Under the pieces are notes generated by a model that was given only the letters and a program-made list of their open reading frames with translations, ran no database searches and was not told where the DNA came from. From Candidatus Flexifilum breve (lineage in GTDB: Bacteria > Chloroflexota > Anaerolineae > Aggregatilineales > Phototrophicaceae), in NCBI GenBank assembly GCA_016717205.1, contig JADKGC010000005.1, positions 434,001-498,000 on the forward strand: a stretch of DNA of 64,000 nucleotides. The letters are read 5' to 3'. How positions within the stretch are numbered: position 1 is the stretch's first letter; every line of letters starts with the position of its first letter. The position numbers and the translations under genes were made by a program. Of this stretch, positions 50,094 to 59,542 are shown piece by piece.

Positions 50094-51671
50094 ATGGTTC
50101 AGGTGCGTCACGTGCCCGCCTTATGGTTTTCGCATAGAGTCGCCCTTGTGGCTGGATTCGCTGCCACGCTCTTGGGCGGAATCGCGCTTATGGGTTGGTA
50201 CTTGGATATCCCCCTGCTGCGGTCGCTGGGCATGCAGTTCTCGCCGCTGTCGCCGAATGCATCGGCCAGTTTTGTGCTGGCTGGCATCGCCTACTGGGCG
50301 ACGGTCAACAGCCGGGCGCCGCTGGCGCGGGGGCTGGGCGGCATCATCAGCAGCATTGCCCTGCTGACGCTCATTGAAAACCTGTTCGGGGTCAACCTGA
50401 GCATTGATACGCTGCTGATTCCCGTCAACCATCCCGCTTACCTGCATCCCGACCGCATGAGCGTCGTCACCGCGCTGAATATGCTGCTCCTCGGGACGGT
50501 GCTCGTCCGCGGCCTCGGGCGCGCCTCGCGCGTGAACGCCACCTGCATGCTGCTCATTCTCGCAAGCAGTTGGGTCGGGCTGCTGGGGCTGGTCTACAAC
50601 GTCACCTCACTTTACAGCCTGCCGATCTTTCAAAGTTTTTCCATTCTCTCAGCGTTCACCTTCATGGTGCTGGTGGTGGGCTACTTTTATTCGCAGCCCA
50701 GTCCCTTCCTGACCGTCTTGCGCTCGAAGACCAGCGCCGGCCTCACCGGGCGGCGGCTGCTCCCGCTGGCGATGATCGCCCCGCTGACCTTCGGTTGGCT
50801 GATGTCGGAACTCACCCGTAACGGCGTTGTCGACACCGCGATGGGCGTGGCCGTGATCGTCATGCTCACGTCTGGGCTGTTCGTGCTCGTGATCAACGTG
50901 ACGATGCGGATTCAGTATGATGAAGAACTGCTGCGCCAAGCCGCCGCCCACGACGCACTGGAATTCGCGCTGCACCGCGAACGCAACCGCCTGCTCAATG
51001 AATTTGTCACCAATACGCTGCACGATTTACGCACGCCGCTCAGTTCGATTGGCACGAGCGCTTACATCGCCGGGCGCATCGAGGATGCGGCAAAGCGCGG
51101 GGAACGCCTTGAGCACATTCAGACGGAAGTGCGGCAGATCGGCAAGCTGCTCGATCAGTTTGCGGAGATGGTGCGCCTGAATCAGATGGAGGGCGTCGTC
51201 CTCACTCCATTAGCGCTCAATCCCATCGTCGTACGAGCCGCGGCGGAATATCAGGTGCTGGCAGAACGCAAGGGCGTGCGCGTCGTCACCGAGGTCTTCC
51301 CCGGTGAGCTGGTCGCCCCGGTCAGCGATTTACTGCTGCAAACCGCGCTGATACAGGTGCTGAATAACGCGGTGCGCTATACGCCGTCCGGCGGGCTGAT
51401 CACCCTACGCACGCACTGTCGGGAGACGCACGCGCTGATTGAAATTGCCGATACGGGCGAAGGGATTCCGGCGGCGGCGCTCCAGCGCGTGTTCGATGTG
51501 CAGTACAAAGGCAACACCGCGCGCACTGCCGATGGCAGCACGGGCGGCATCGGCCTCTCGATGGTCAAACGCATCCTCGAACTGCATCACGGGCGTGTCG
51601 ACATCACCAGCATCGTCGGGCAGGGGACGACGGTCAGTTTGATCATCCCGATTCACACCCCGCCGAGCTAA
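50094..51671 (+). CDS. Polytopic membrane sensor histidine kinase
   Basis: The protein has 525 aa. Residues 1-272 hold about eight hydrophobic segments (for example VALVAGFAATLLGGIALMGW and GVAVIVMLTSGLFVLVINVT), a membrane sensor with short loops of no assigned class. HisKA has His310 (TNTLHDLRTPLSSI). The HATPase shows TALIQVLNNAVRYTPSGG, DTGEGIPAAALQ and STGGIGLSMVKRI. No response regulator is adjacent. The stop overlaps the stop of the convergent YfhO-like gene by 4 nt. Confidence 0.9.
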   Translation: MVQVRHVPALWFSHRVALVAGFAATLLGGIALMGWYLDIPLLRSLGMQFSPLSPNASASFVLAGIAYWATVNSRAPLARGLGGIISSIALLTLIENLFGVNLSIDTLLIPVNHPAYLHPDRMSVVTALNMLLLGTVLVRGLGRASRVNATCMLLILASSWVGLLGLVYNVTSLYSLPIFQSFSILSAFTFMVLVVGYFYSQPSPFLTVLRSKTSAGLTGRRLLPLAMIAPLTFGWLMSELTRNGVVDTAMGVAVIVMLTSGLFVLVINVTMRIQYDEELLRQAAAHDALEFALHRERNRLLNEFVTNTLHDLRTPLSSIGTSAYIAGRIEDAAKRGERLEHIQTEVRQIGKLLDQFAEMVRLNQMEGVVLTPLALNPIVVRAAAEYQVLAERKGVRVVTEVFPGELVAPVSDLLLQTALIQVLNNAVRYTPSGGLITLRTHCRETHALIEIADTGEGIPAAALQRVFDVQYKGNTARTADGSTGGIGLSMVKRILELHHGRVDITSIVGQGTTVSLIIPIHTPPS

Positions 51672-53773
51672 ACACGCGGCTTCAACCAACGCTCCGCCCG
51701 CAGCAGGTAGAGCAGCGCGCACAGCCCCGTCAGCCCGCTGATGATCGCCCCCACGCCGAGCAGCGGCGTCGTAAACTCGAATTCGACCGTCGGCGCGCTG
51801 TGCGGCGGCACGACCACACCGATCAACTGCCCGACCGACTCCAGCGGCGCAGGCTGACCATCCAGCCGCACCACCCACCCCGGCCACGCGACATCCTGCA
51901 CGACCAGCACCAGCGGCTCGTCGGTCGGGTTGTCAATGGGGATGGTGATCCGACCGGGCACCCACGTATAGGCGTCGATGCGCGTGGTCAGCGGGGTGAG
52001 GGCGGGGAAACGGCGGTCAGCCAGCAGATCGGGCAGCGGGTGACTCACCAAATCAGCATAGGGGATGGTGAACACATAGCCGAGCGCGTTTGGGTTGCGC
52101 CAGGCACACGGCACACCGTCCATGAGTGGACTTCCGGGCTCCGGCGTCCAGCCGCGACCGCCGAACAACTCGCGTTCCTTCGCAAAATACAGAATCGCCC
52201 AGTCGGGCGCGGCCTCGCTGAGATCGGCATTGTAGAGCGTCGGCGCCAAACCAAGCGGATCGTAGTCGGCGGAGATATTGCTGAGCCGGATGCCCGTCCG
52301 CAGGAAGGCGCTGGCGTTGCTGTAATCGAGCGCCCACACGCTGATGAAAGGCGCGTCATCGTTGGCTTGAATCCAGTCGAGACAGGCGTTCATCTCTGCC
52401 GATTCAGGTTCGACAAACCCGGCGCGGACGCGCGTGGTCACTGTCTCCCACGCGGCGACCAACGTGAGCAGGATCACCAGCGCGCCGATGGCCGCGCCGA
52501 GGAGTCCGCGCACCCAAACGCGGACTGCGCCGCTCGTGAGATGCACCGCCTGCGCTTCGGGATCGATGCGTTTCCACAGGCGATCCACGGCCAACGCGGC
52601 GAAGACCGCCGCCCAGAACGAGGTGAGCGTCAGCATGCGGTTAACCCCGCGCCAGCGCCCCATGATGGCGGTATGCTCGCGCAGCCAACCGATGAGCGGG
52701 TTGGTCGCCGTGCCCCATGTGGTGAAGAAGATCAGCAGGAAGCCGCCCGCCACCCACACGCGCCAGTGCGCGCCGAACAATTTGCGCTCGCCGGGGAGTG
52801 TGCGCTCCAGTACCGGAAACAGGATGAACACGACGAAGCCATACCACGCGGGCATGGTGTAGAGGTAGTAGTTTTCACTACGCACCCCCGCACTGAGGAC
52901 GATCTCTTCCGAGGTGAACAACTGCGCCAGCACGCGCAGCGGATCGGCGTAGTCGCCCCACCCCGGCTCGGCCAGATGGCGACCAATATAGCCGGAGGTG
53001 AGCAGCGTCGGCAGCAGCGTGACCGCTGCCAAGCCGATAGTCAGCAGCAGAGCCAGGCTAAGCCGCCGCGCGATCACCCGGTCAAGGCGGAACGACCGCC
53101 CCGCCGCCGGATCACGCTGCACAAGGTAGATGCCGCCGATGCTCAACGCCATAATCAACGCGGGCAGCGTGTAATAGACGTTGCCGCCGAAAAACACCAG
53201 CGTGATCCACACAGCCAGCAGCACCACCGGACGGCGGCTCTCACGAAACTTGACCAGCGCCACCGCCGCCGCGGCCACCCACGGTAGATAGCTCTGTGTG
53301 ATGCCCAGTTGAAAGAAGCCCTCCGCCAGCGAAGCATGCTGCGGGCCTTTCACCGCGAACAGCAAACCGAGCAGCAGGCGCGCGGCCACGCCAAAGCCGA
53401 GCACGCGCGCCAGATACCACCCGCCCCACCCGGCGATCACCGCGGACAGCACGATGCTGATCTTGAGGCCATTCGGGTAGCCCACGATCAGGCTGGGCAG
53501 CGTTTGAAATGGGTTGAGCAGGAAGGCCACGGTGTTGTCGACGGTGGGTTCGCCGTGGTTGAAGTAAGGCTGCCAGAGCGGTAGGGTGCCCCGGTCGCGC
53601 AGACTATCGGCGGCGAACTGCGCCGACCCGGTCAGCCACTGCGCTTCCCACCCGCTGATGGTCAGCGTAGCGTCAAAATTGAGGTAGGCGCGCAGACCAT
53701 AGATCGCGAAGGCGGCGATCAAGATCAGCTCGAACAGGCTTTGGCGCAGGCGCAGGGCAGGAAGGGAGGTCAC
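51668..53773 (-). CDS. YfhO-like multi-pass membrane protein
   Basis: The protein has 701 aa from a GTG start with GGAAAG upstream. About 11-12 hydrophobic segments occupy the first 480 residues; the second loop carries WLTGSAQFAADSLRDRGTLP and WQPYFNHGEPTVDN, recalling the acidic first loop of GT-C-type or YfhO membrane glycosylation proteins. An extracytoplasmic beta-rich region (about 480-660) ends with VQDVAWPGWVVRLDGQPAPL, the PGW...DG motif seen in YfhO C-terminal domains, before a last helix. It may glycosylate envelope polymers; no proof of activity. Confidence 0.82.
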   Translation of the reverse strand: MTSLPALRLRQSLFELILIAAFAIYGLRAYLNFDATLTISGWEAQWLTGSAQFAADSLRDRGTLPLWQPYFNHGEPTVDNTVAFLLNPFQTLPSLIVGYPNGLKISIVLSAVIAGWGGWYLARVLGFGVAARLLLGLLFAVKGPQHASLAEGFFQLGITQSYLPWVAAAAVALVKFRESRRPVVLLAVWITLVFFGGNVYYTLPALIMALSIGGIYLVQRDPAAGRSFRLDRVIARRLSLALLLTIGLAAVTLLPTLLTSGYIGRHLAEPGWGDYADPLRVLAQLFTSEEIVLSAGVRSENYYLYTMPAWYGFVVFILFPVLERTLPGERKLFGAHWRVWVAGGFLLIFFTTWGTATNPLIGWLREHTAIMGRWRGVNRMLTLTSFWAAVFAALAVDRLWKRIDPEAQAVHLTSGAVRVWVRGLLGAAIGALVILLTLVAAWETVTTRVRAGFVEPESAEMNACLDWIQANDDAPFISVWALDYSNASAFLRTGIRLSNISADYDPLGLAPTLYNADLSEAAPDWAILYFAKERELFGGRGWTPEPGSPLMDGVPCAWRNPNALGYVFTIPYADLVSHPLPDLLADRRFPALTPLTTRIDAYTWVPGRITIPIDNPTDEPLVLVVQDVAWPGWVVRLDGQPAPLESVGQLIGVVVPPHSAPTVEFEFTTPLLGVGAIISGLTGLCALLYLLRAERWLKPRV

Positions 53774-53943
53774 GGTAGTCTTTCCAGTTGATCAGGCAGC
53801 ATACTCCCCCTACTGTACCGCCAGTTGCGCCGCTCTGCACGATCAGGAAATGCCCTGAGCGGCAGCTTTGAACCCCTCTGGACTCACGTGAATAGCTGGT
53901 GTACACTGATCGTCTTGCATAACGAAGTTTGCTACGGAAACTA

Positions 53944-55245
53944 ATGAACGACAGCAATCACGATCATTTCAAATCAGACCGCATGGCGACGTGGATCAAG
54001 AGCGCCTGGCTGCCGCAGCACCCGACAGCGATCACGGTGTGGACCTCGGTGGCCGTTGTCAGCGAGACGGTGGTCGAGCGGATTGATCGAAGCATGTCGT
54101 TTGCGGGGTATCGCTTCACGGCCAGCGAAGCCCTCGACTGTCCCGTCGTCGCCAATATCCGCCAATTGGATGATCGCAGCTTTGTGTGGCGGCAAACGGG
54201 CGCGTTCATCTATCACTTCAACCCGGAAGCGGGCGGCGACGTGATCGACGTGCTGGTGCTGTGCGCGCAAATCCACGAAGTCGGCTGGAGTTTCGTCGTG
54301 CTGGCCGCGCTGCCGGAACACTTCAAAAAGGGCTGGACAGCCTTCGTCGAAGAGGCGAATCGGCTGGACGAAGCCTACGATCAGCATGACCGCGTGATCG
54401 TCATCGGCGGGCGGCAGAACTCGTTTGTGCCCACGGTTGACTGGGACGAGATCGTGCTGCCGAGCGCGCTCAAAACCGATCTGCTTAACGATGTGGACGC
54501 TTTCTTCAAGAAGGGCGTGAGCATCTACCTGAAGCTCAACCTCAAGCCGTTCCGCAAGCTGCTGCTGGCGGGCGTGCCGGGGACGGGCAAGACGATGCTG
54601 TGCAACGCGCTCGCCAAGTGGGCGATCAGCGAAGGCTATCTGGTGATTTACATCTCCAGCGCGCGCAAGACGAGCAACGAAGAGGAATACACGACCTCGT
54701 TCAGCAAAATTGAGCGAGCGCTCGAAGCGGCGGCGTCGTCCAGCGTCCCCACGCTGATTCTGCTCGAAGAACTCGACGCATACCTGCACGAAGACGAGAA
54801 AGCGCTCGTACTCAACGTGCTCGACGGCTCGGAAGCGCCGCTCAATACCAAGGGCACGCTGCTGGTGTCGACCACCAACTACCCGGAAGCGATCGACGAG
54901 CGCGTGCTCAAGCGGCCGGGGCGGTTGGATCGCGTGTTCATCATCCCCGAAGTCAAGACGGATATGGACGCGGTCGAGATGCTCAAGCGCTACCTCGGCG
55001 CCATGTGGAACGACGAGTTCAAGCAGTTCGCGCACGAGCTGGTCGGCTACCCCGGCGCGTTCATCCGCGAAGTGGCCATCTACGCGCTGACGCAGGTCGC
55101 GCAGGATGACCTGCCGGAACTGCCGCCCGCCCTGCTCGAAAAGTCGTTCAAGGCGCTCAAGGCGCAAATCGACGCGCGCGACAATTTCCTCAAGCAGCGC
55201 TCGTTCGGCCTCGGCGATCCGCTGCGGTCAGCAAACGGGAGCTAA
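53944..55245 (+). CDS. AAA-family ATPase
   Basis: The ATG at 53944 is preferred over TTG at 53929. The 433-aa product has an N-terminal alpha/beta domain (about 1-190) that I do not recognise, then an AAA module: Walker A GVPGTGKT (210-217), Walker B LILLEELD (271-278, with Glu-Glu in place of the usual Asp-Glu), sensor 1 STTNYPEA (309-316), and KRPGRLDRVF with the arginine finger (323-332). This fits the classical AAA clade (FtsH/BCS1-like core), so a protein-remodelling hexamer is likely. Target unknown. It stands alone. Confidence 0.88.
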   Translation: MNDSNHDHFKSDRMATWIKSAWLPQHPTAITVWTSVAVVSETVVERIDRSMSFAGYRFTASEALDCPVVANIRQLDDRSFVWRQTGAFIYHFNPEAGGDVIDVLVLCAQIHEVGWSFVVLAALPEHFKKGWTAFVEEANRLDEAYDQHDRVIVIGGRQNSFVPTVDWDEIVLPSALKTDLLNDVDAFFKKGVSIYLKLNLKPFRKLLLAGVPGTGKTMLCNALAKWAISEGYLVIYISSARKTSNEEEYTTSFSKIERALEAAASSSVPTLILLEELDAYLHEDEKALVLNVLDGSEAPLNTKGTLLVSTTNYPEAIDERVLKRPGRLDRVFIIPEVKTDMDAVEMLKRYLGAMWNDEFKQFAHELVGYPGAFIREVAIYALTQVAQDDLPELPPALLEKSFKALKAQIDARDNFLKQRSFGLGDPLRSANGS

Positions 55246-55265
55246 CCCTCGTTAAGATGCTTGTC

Positions 55266-55293
55266 GTAGGGGCGCACGGCCGTGCGCCCCTAC
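55266..55293. repeat. Perfect 28-bp family A palindrome
   Basis: GTAGGGGCGCACGG and its exact complement form a 28-bp palindrome with no spacer, in the 84-bp gap between the AAA gene and the nucleotidyltransferase gene. It shares the GTAGGGGCG/CGCCCCTAC ends with other family A copies, but has a different core. Confidence 0.85.
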
Positions 55294-55329
55294 AGGAAAG
55301 AATCTTCCCCACACGCAAGGAAAACCAAG

Positions 55330-56113
55330 ATGGAACTGGAAGCCTTTCGCCGCTGGACGCAGCGCCTCATCGATAACCTGAAACAGGATGAGCGCGTACT
55401 CGGTTTGGTGATGCTGGGATCAGCCGCGGAGATCCGCCGTATTCCGGATGCATGGTCAGATCACGACTTCTTCGTCATCACGCAGCCCGGCGTGCAGGAA
55501 GCCATGCGGGTGAACCTCGACTGGCTGCCCGACGCCGAGCAGATCGTGCTCTCTCCGCGCGAAACCGAGCACGGCCTCAAAGTGCTGTTCGCTGACGGGC
55601 ATGTGATCGAGTTCGCCGTGTTTGATCTGGAAGAAGTTCACCGCGCGCGCGTCAACGACTACCGCGTGCTGTTCGAACCCGCCGACGGCGCGATCAGCGC
55701 GTTAGTGCGTCAATCTGAGGAGCGTGATGCGTCCGCGCCCCCCTTTGATCACGGGCGCGAAGCTGAACTGCTGCTGTCACTGGTGGTCATTGGGACTGGA
55801 CGGGTCGCGTGGGGAAGTGCTGGTTGGGTCGCGCTTCATCAAGGACTTCGCGCTCTCGGCGTATTTGCGGATGCTGGCGCATCAGGTTGCGCCCGCGCCG
55901 GGCTCGATTCCTGATAATCTCGACCCGTTCCGCCGCGTTGAACAGTGCTACCCGCAAATCGCGCCGCGCATTCATGCGCTGCTGATGCTGCCCCCGCTCG
56001 ATGCCGCCACCGCGCTGGTCGATCTGGCGGTGAGCACGCTGCATTCGCTGCCAGCGGCGGCGCTGCCCGTCGTGCGCAGCGAAATCGAACGGGCGAAAAA
56101 CTACAACGGGTAG
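55330..56113 (+). pseudogene. Nucleotidyltransferase-like gene with apparent +1 frameshift
   Basis: The first frame (from ATG 55330) encodes VLGLVMLGSAAEIRRIPDAW, then SDHDFFVIT, the GS...DxD signature of polymerase-beta-type nucleotidyltransferases (Asp-His-Asp). The similarity continues to AELLLSLVVIG. Near 55800-55815 one base must be dropped, after which a second frame runs RGEVLVGSRFIKDFALSAYL to ERAKNYNG, ending at 56113. Together they give about 260 aa. The joint is around CGTGGGGAAG, where an extra G is plausible, so an assembly error is possible. The family modifies small molecules or RNA; substrate unknown. Confidence 0.8.
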
Positions 56114-56829
56114 ATGTTGATCCCCAACGCGGCGGCGATGGCGACCAGCAGCGGGGCAATAAGCAGGGCGGGCAGGAAGTTGGCGATGCGCGGCTGCTTG
56201 ATGTCGAGCAGGATGAGCGACAAACCGATCAGCATCAGGCCGCCAACACCCGTCATCTCGTTGATCATCGGGTCGGTCATCACCTGACCGATCTGGCTGC
56301 CGATCAGCGCGAGGCCGCCCTGCACCACCAGCACGGTGATCGCGCTGAAGCCCACGCCAATCCCCAGGCTGGACGCAAATGCCAGCGCGCCGAACCCGTC
56401 CAGCGTGCTCTTGATCGCCAACTGCTGAAAGCCGAGCGCCAAGCCCATGCCATCCTGCATCGAGCCGACGAACGTCAGCGGGCCGATGCAGAAGACGAGG
56501 CTGGCCGTCACGAAGCCGTTGATGAAGCGCACGCGGTCTTTAGCATCCGACGTGTGTCCCCCCGCCCGGGTTTGCAGCCACGCGCCGAGCTTCTCAAAGG
56601 CGACGTCGAGGCGCAGCAGTTCGCCGATGATCGCGCCAATCACCAGACTGAGCAGCGGAATGATGATGTTGCCGCTCGCGCCCGCGTTGCTGATGCCCAC
56701 ATACAGGGTCACGAGGCCTAAGCCCGTGATGACCGTTTGCTGAATGCGTTCCGGTAAGCGATTGCCGATCAGCAGGCCGAGCGCCGTGCCGATCAGCACC
56801 GTGATGATGTTGAGAATGGTTCCGCCCAA
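56101..56829 (-). CDS. DUF554 family membrane protein
   Basis: The protein has 242 aa with about seven hydrophobic segments. The N-terminus ILNIITVLIGTALGLLIGNR followed by LPERIQQTVITGLGLVTLYV matches the DUF554 (YdfK-like) start, and FCIGPLTFVGSMQDGMG is the conserved central block. TTG at 56829 gives the usual family length and begins 4 nt after the PIN-remnant stop, so it is probably translated with that upstream cluster. Function unknown; probably an inner-membrane transporter-like protein. The 3' end overlaps that of the convergent nucleotidyltransferase gene by 13 nt. Confidence 0.9.
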   Translation of the reverse strand: MGGTILNIITVLIGTALGLLIGNRLPERIQQTVITGLGLVTLYVGISNAGASGNIIIPLLSLVIGAIIGELLRLDVAFEKLGAWLQTRAGGHTSDAKDRVRFINGFVTASLVFCIGPLTFVGSMQDGMGLALGFQQLAIKSTLDGFGALAFASSLGIGVGFSAITVLVVQGGLALIGSQIGQVMTDPMINEMTGVGGLMLIGLSLILLDIKQPRIANFLPALLIAPLLVAIAAALGINIYPL

Positions 56830-56832
56830 GAG

Positions 56833-56928
56833 TTACCGCCAGTTTTCGAGGTTGAGGTTGAGGCCGCTAAAGTCTTTGGTGTTGTCGGTCACGAGGATGG
56901 CGTTTCTGAAATAGACCACATTATTCAT
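56833..56928 (-). pseudogene. Remnant of a VapC-like PIN toxin
   Basis: A 31-codon frame starts at an ATG overlapping the last codons of the antitoxin-like gene, exactly where a coupled toxin would start. Its sequence NAILVTDNTKDFSGLNLNLE matches the C-terminal end of PIN-domain toxins (VTxNxxDF...L..ENW). The expected roughly 100 residues of the N-terminal part, including the first acidic residues, are missing, so it is an internal deletion remnant and cannot be an active RNase. Confidence 0.65.
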
Positions 56929-57178
56929 CCTCAAAACCAAGATCGCGTTCCGGAAACACGACCCGATTTTCCCGCAGAAACGCATCAAATTCAGCCCACC
57001 ATTCATCATCGCCCGGCTCGTGTTCCAACGAATCCAGTACTTCCATGATCCGTGTGATTTGCGACTTTTCCTGATTTTCAACCTGTTCGTACTGTTCACT
57101 GGGAATCAGAATGTATTCTTTTCCTTCCAGATCGTGAACGATGATCGCCCCTTTAGGCAGGTTTACGGTATCCGTCAT
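56921..57178 (-). CDS. Small antitoxin-like protein
   Basis: The protein has 85 aa. The N-terminal strand-rich part (VNLPKGAIIVHDLEGKEYIL, then IPSEQYEQVEN) is followed by an acidic helical C-terminus ending FPERDLGFEDE. The size, acidic tail and position before a PIN remnant suggest an orphan antitoxin, but no AbrB, RHH or Phd family is certain. Its start overlaps the stop of the upstream GNAT gene by 4 nt. Confidence 0.65.
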   Translation of the reverse strand: MTDTVNLPKGAIIVHDLEGKEYILIPSEQYEQVENQEKSQITRIMEVLDSLEHEPGDDEWWAEFDAFLRENRVVFPERDLGFEDE

Positions 57179-57753
57179 GGTTCACCTCGCTCAAACTCAG
57201 GCTGAAGCAAAGCATACAACAGCAAATCGTGATAGTCACCCCAGTCCCAGTACTGTTCGCGCAGCCGCCCCTCAAACTTAAAGCCGAGCTTTTCCAGCAC
57301 GCGCATCGACCCGGGGTTATCCGCGCTCACGTCCGCTTCGACGCGGTGCAGCTTCATGTGGTCGAAGCCGAAGCGAATGATCGCCCGCAGCGCCTCGGTC
57401 ATGATGCCCTGTCCCCAGTGGGACTGCGCGAGATCATAGCCGATGGACGCCCGCTCGTCTTTGCGAATCCAATAGTTGTAACCGCACATCCCGATCACCC
57501 ACGCGGGATCGTCTTTGAGGGTGATTCCCCAGCGCAGCTCGTACAGATCGGGGTAATTCCATTTGATGTTGCGGATCAGTTCGCGGGCTTGCTCGACATC
57601 CGTGTATGCGGCACCGATGTTGTGGCGCGTCACCTCGATGTCACCACGAATCATGAACACGGCGTCTGTATCGGTTTCCAGCAGTTCCCGCAGAATCAGC
57701 CGCGGCGTTTCCAGCGTCGGAAACGTTTTGAAGTCGTAGTCGGGCTGGATCAA
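57175..57753 (-). CDS. RimJ/RimL-type GNAT acetyltransferase
   Basis: The protein has 192 aa from a TTG start that overlaps the stop of the HerA-like gene (TTGA). RimJ/RimL features: TFPTLETPRLILRELLETDT at the start, IGYDLAQSHWGQGIMTEALR with HWGQGIMT as the acetyl-CoA loop, and VEADVSADNPGSMRVLEKLG, then FKFEGRLREQY. Such enzymes acetylate N-termini of ribosomal proteins or small amines. Substrate unknown. Part of a tightly overlapped minus-strand run from 59445 to 56101. Confidence 0.93.
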   Translation of the reverse strand: MIQPDYDFKTFPTLETPRLILRELLETDTDAVFMIRGDIEVTRHNIGAAYTDVEQARELIRNIKWNYPDLYELRWGITLKDDPAWVIGMCGYNYWIRKDERASIGYDLAQSHWGQGIMTEALRAIIRFGFDHMKLHRVEADVSADNPGSMRVLEKLGFKFEGRLREQYWDWGDYHDLLLYALLQPEFERGEP

Positions 57754-59445
57754 CGTAAGCGGCGCTCCTTGCTGCCGTTGCCGAGCCGCTCCCGCGTTGC
57801 GCCGAGGGGTTTGCCGCCGATCTCGCCGCGCAGCATCGCCTCGTAGAAGGCCTCATCATAGCTGCGCGTTTTGACCACGACGGGCATCGGCACAGCATGC
57901 CCCATGATGATTGCCTGCTGCTTGGTATCCAACCGCGAAAGCACTTCGCGCAAACCCGCCGCCCCGCTGATCCCGGTCAAGACAGCGTTGATGTCGCGTT
58001 CGTTGTCGAGCAGCGCCGTCACGCGCGTCCCCACCTGACTCAGCACTTCCTCGTCGATCCCGCTCGGGCGCTGATCCACGATCAGCAGCGTGACGTTATA
58101 CTTACGCATCTCACGCGCGATGATGCCGAAGGTCGTCTGGCTGGCGATCTTCCGGGTCGAGGAACTTGTGCGCTTCTTCAATCGTGATCAGAAGCTGCGG
58201 CGGTTCCATTGAGGCGTCACCCATTGCCCGCTCGACCTTGTCGATGTACAGGCTGTGAATGCGGCGCGTCAAATAGTTGGCGACCAACATGTACGCTTCC
58301 AACGAATTGCCATAGCGCCCGAATTCGAGTACGACGCTGCGTCCGCCCTCCAGCAGCTTGACGATCTGCGCGACGCTGTCGCCCGGTGACTGCGGCACGA
58401 GGAACTGCCAGCGTTCGAAACGCTGCAACCGCCGCTGTAAACCCACGAACGTCCCGGAGCGGATCGGCGTCGTCTGCTCGATTTCGTCAATATCTTCGTT
58501 ATTCGCGTTGATCGTCCGCTCGATCCAGCGTTCACCCCAGCGCTTGGCGACGGTGCGCGCCGCGTCGAGCATGGCGTCGGTCAAGCCCATCGTTTCGCGC
58601 AGCGCTTCGATGTCTTCCGGCTCGACTTCGTCATAGCCGAGCTTGACCTCAAAGTCGACCTTCGCATTGCGCTTAAGCGACGATTCGGGATCGAGCGTGC
58701 AAATGCTCACCTTGTCGTTAAATAACTGCTTCAAGCCCTTGACGCGCGGGCCGCCTTCATTGGTCGCTTCCCAGCCGTAGTCGTTGTGCATGTCGAAGAT
58801 CAAATTGACCGCTGCGCCGCGCTGGATGATGCCCGCGATCAGCAGGCGGGTGAGAAAGCTCTTGCCCGTACCGCTCTTGCCGAACACGCCGACCGAGCGT
58901 TCGACCAGCTTCTTCAGGTTGAGGTTGATCTGCGTTTCTTCCAGTTCGAGCGGCGCGCCGACGTTGAAATTCATGCCCTCTTCTTCGCCGAAAACCGCGT
59001 TCACGTCTTCGACCGTGGCATTCATCACGCGCATGAAGTGACCGGGGATCGTCTTGACCGGCTTGGGTTTGGGGTGACTTTCGGTATCGTCAATCGAGAG
59101 CATGGGCTGCGCATGGATTTTGCCATACGCCGCCGTGCCGATATAGATCGCTTCGAAGAACGGGTCGCTGATGTCCGGCGGCGCATTCTGAATGTCCGGG
59201 TTGCTGCTGTCCAGCACGACATCGGTGATCATACAAAAGAAGCGCCGCTGATGCCCATGGACGACGATGTAGCGCCCAACAGCCAGTTCTTCCACCGACT
59301 GACCGCTGTCCAACTTGATCACCAGCCCCTTGCTCAATGAGCCGCTGACGACTACCCCGAGCCGCGCCTCGCTGTCCAGCAGGCTGACGCGTCCGGTTCT
59401 TGGGAACATCTGTTCTAAATCAGTGGAACTATTGGATAGAGACAT
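57750..59445 (-). pseudogene. HerA-like DUF87 ATPase with apparent +1 frameshift
   Basis: The ATG at 59445 (MSLSNSSTDL) is the likely start; GTG at 59451 is two codons earlier. The first frame has an N-terminal HAS-barrel-like part, Walker A GKSGTGKS (189-196) in GVFGKSGTGKSFLTRLLIAG, and Walker B LLITIEEAHKFL. Near 58148-58152, after HKFLDPE, one base must be dropped to continue with IASQTTFGIIAREMRKYNVT and LLIVDQRPSGIDEEVLSQVG in the other frame. The joined protein is about 565 aa, like other HerA-type DNA-translocating ATPases. No NurA nuclease gene is next to it. Either an assembly error or a recent break. Confidence 0.85.
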
Positions 59446-59488
59446 ATGCACACCAACCTATACATTTTAGCCTGTTGGGGATGGTTGT

Positions 59489-59497
59489 ATTATACCA
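59489..59497 (-). promoter_or_regulatory. Extended -10 promoter of the HerA-like operon
   Basis: On the minus strand TGGTATAAT combines an extended TGn with a perfect TATAAT (59489-59494). Transcription would start near 59482, leaving about 37 nt of leader before the ATG at 59445. No clear -35 box. Confidence 0.5.
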
Positions 59498-59542
59498 TGA
59501 ATCGGCGCACAATGGGATGAATTGAGCGAGTGAGGAGGCATC

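Noticed and set aside
51800..53287. A 495-codon frame opposite the YfhO-like gene
   Set aside because: Composition is dominated by Arg, Gln, His and Asp, typical of shadow frames; the minus frame shows clean transmembrane segments.
55800..58152. Programmed ribosomal frameshifting at the frame switches
   Set aside because: No slippery heptamer, internal ribosome-binding site or downstream pseudoknot was evident; one extra base from assembly or mutation is simpler.
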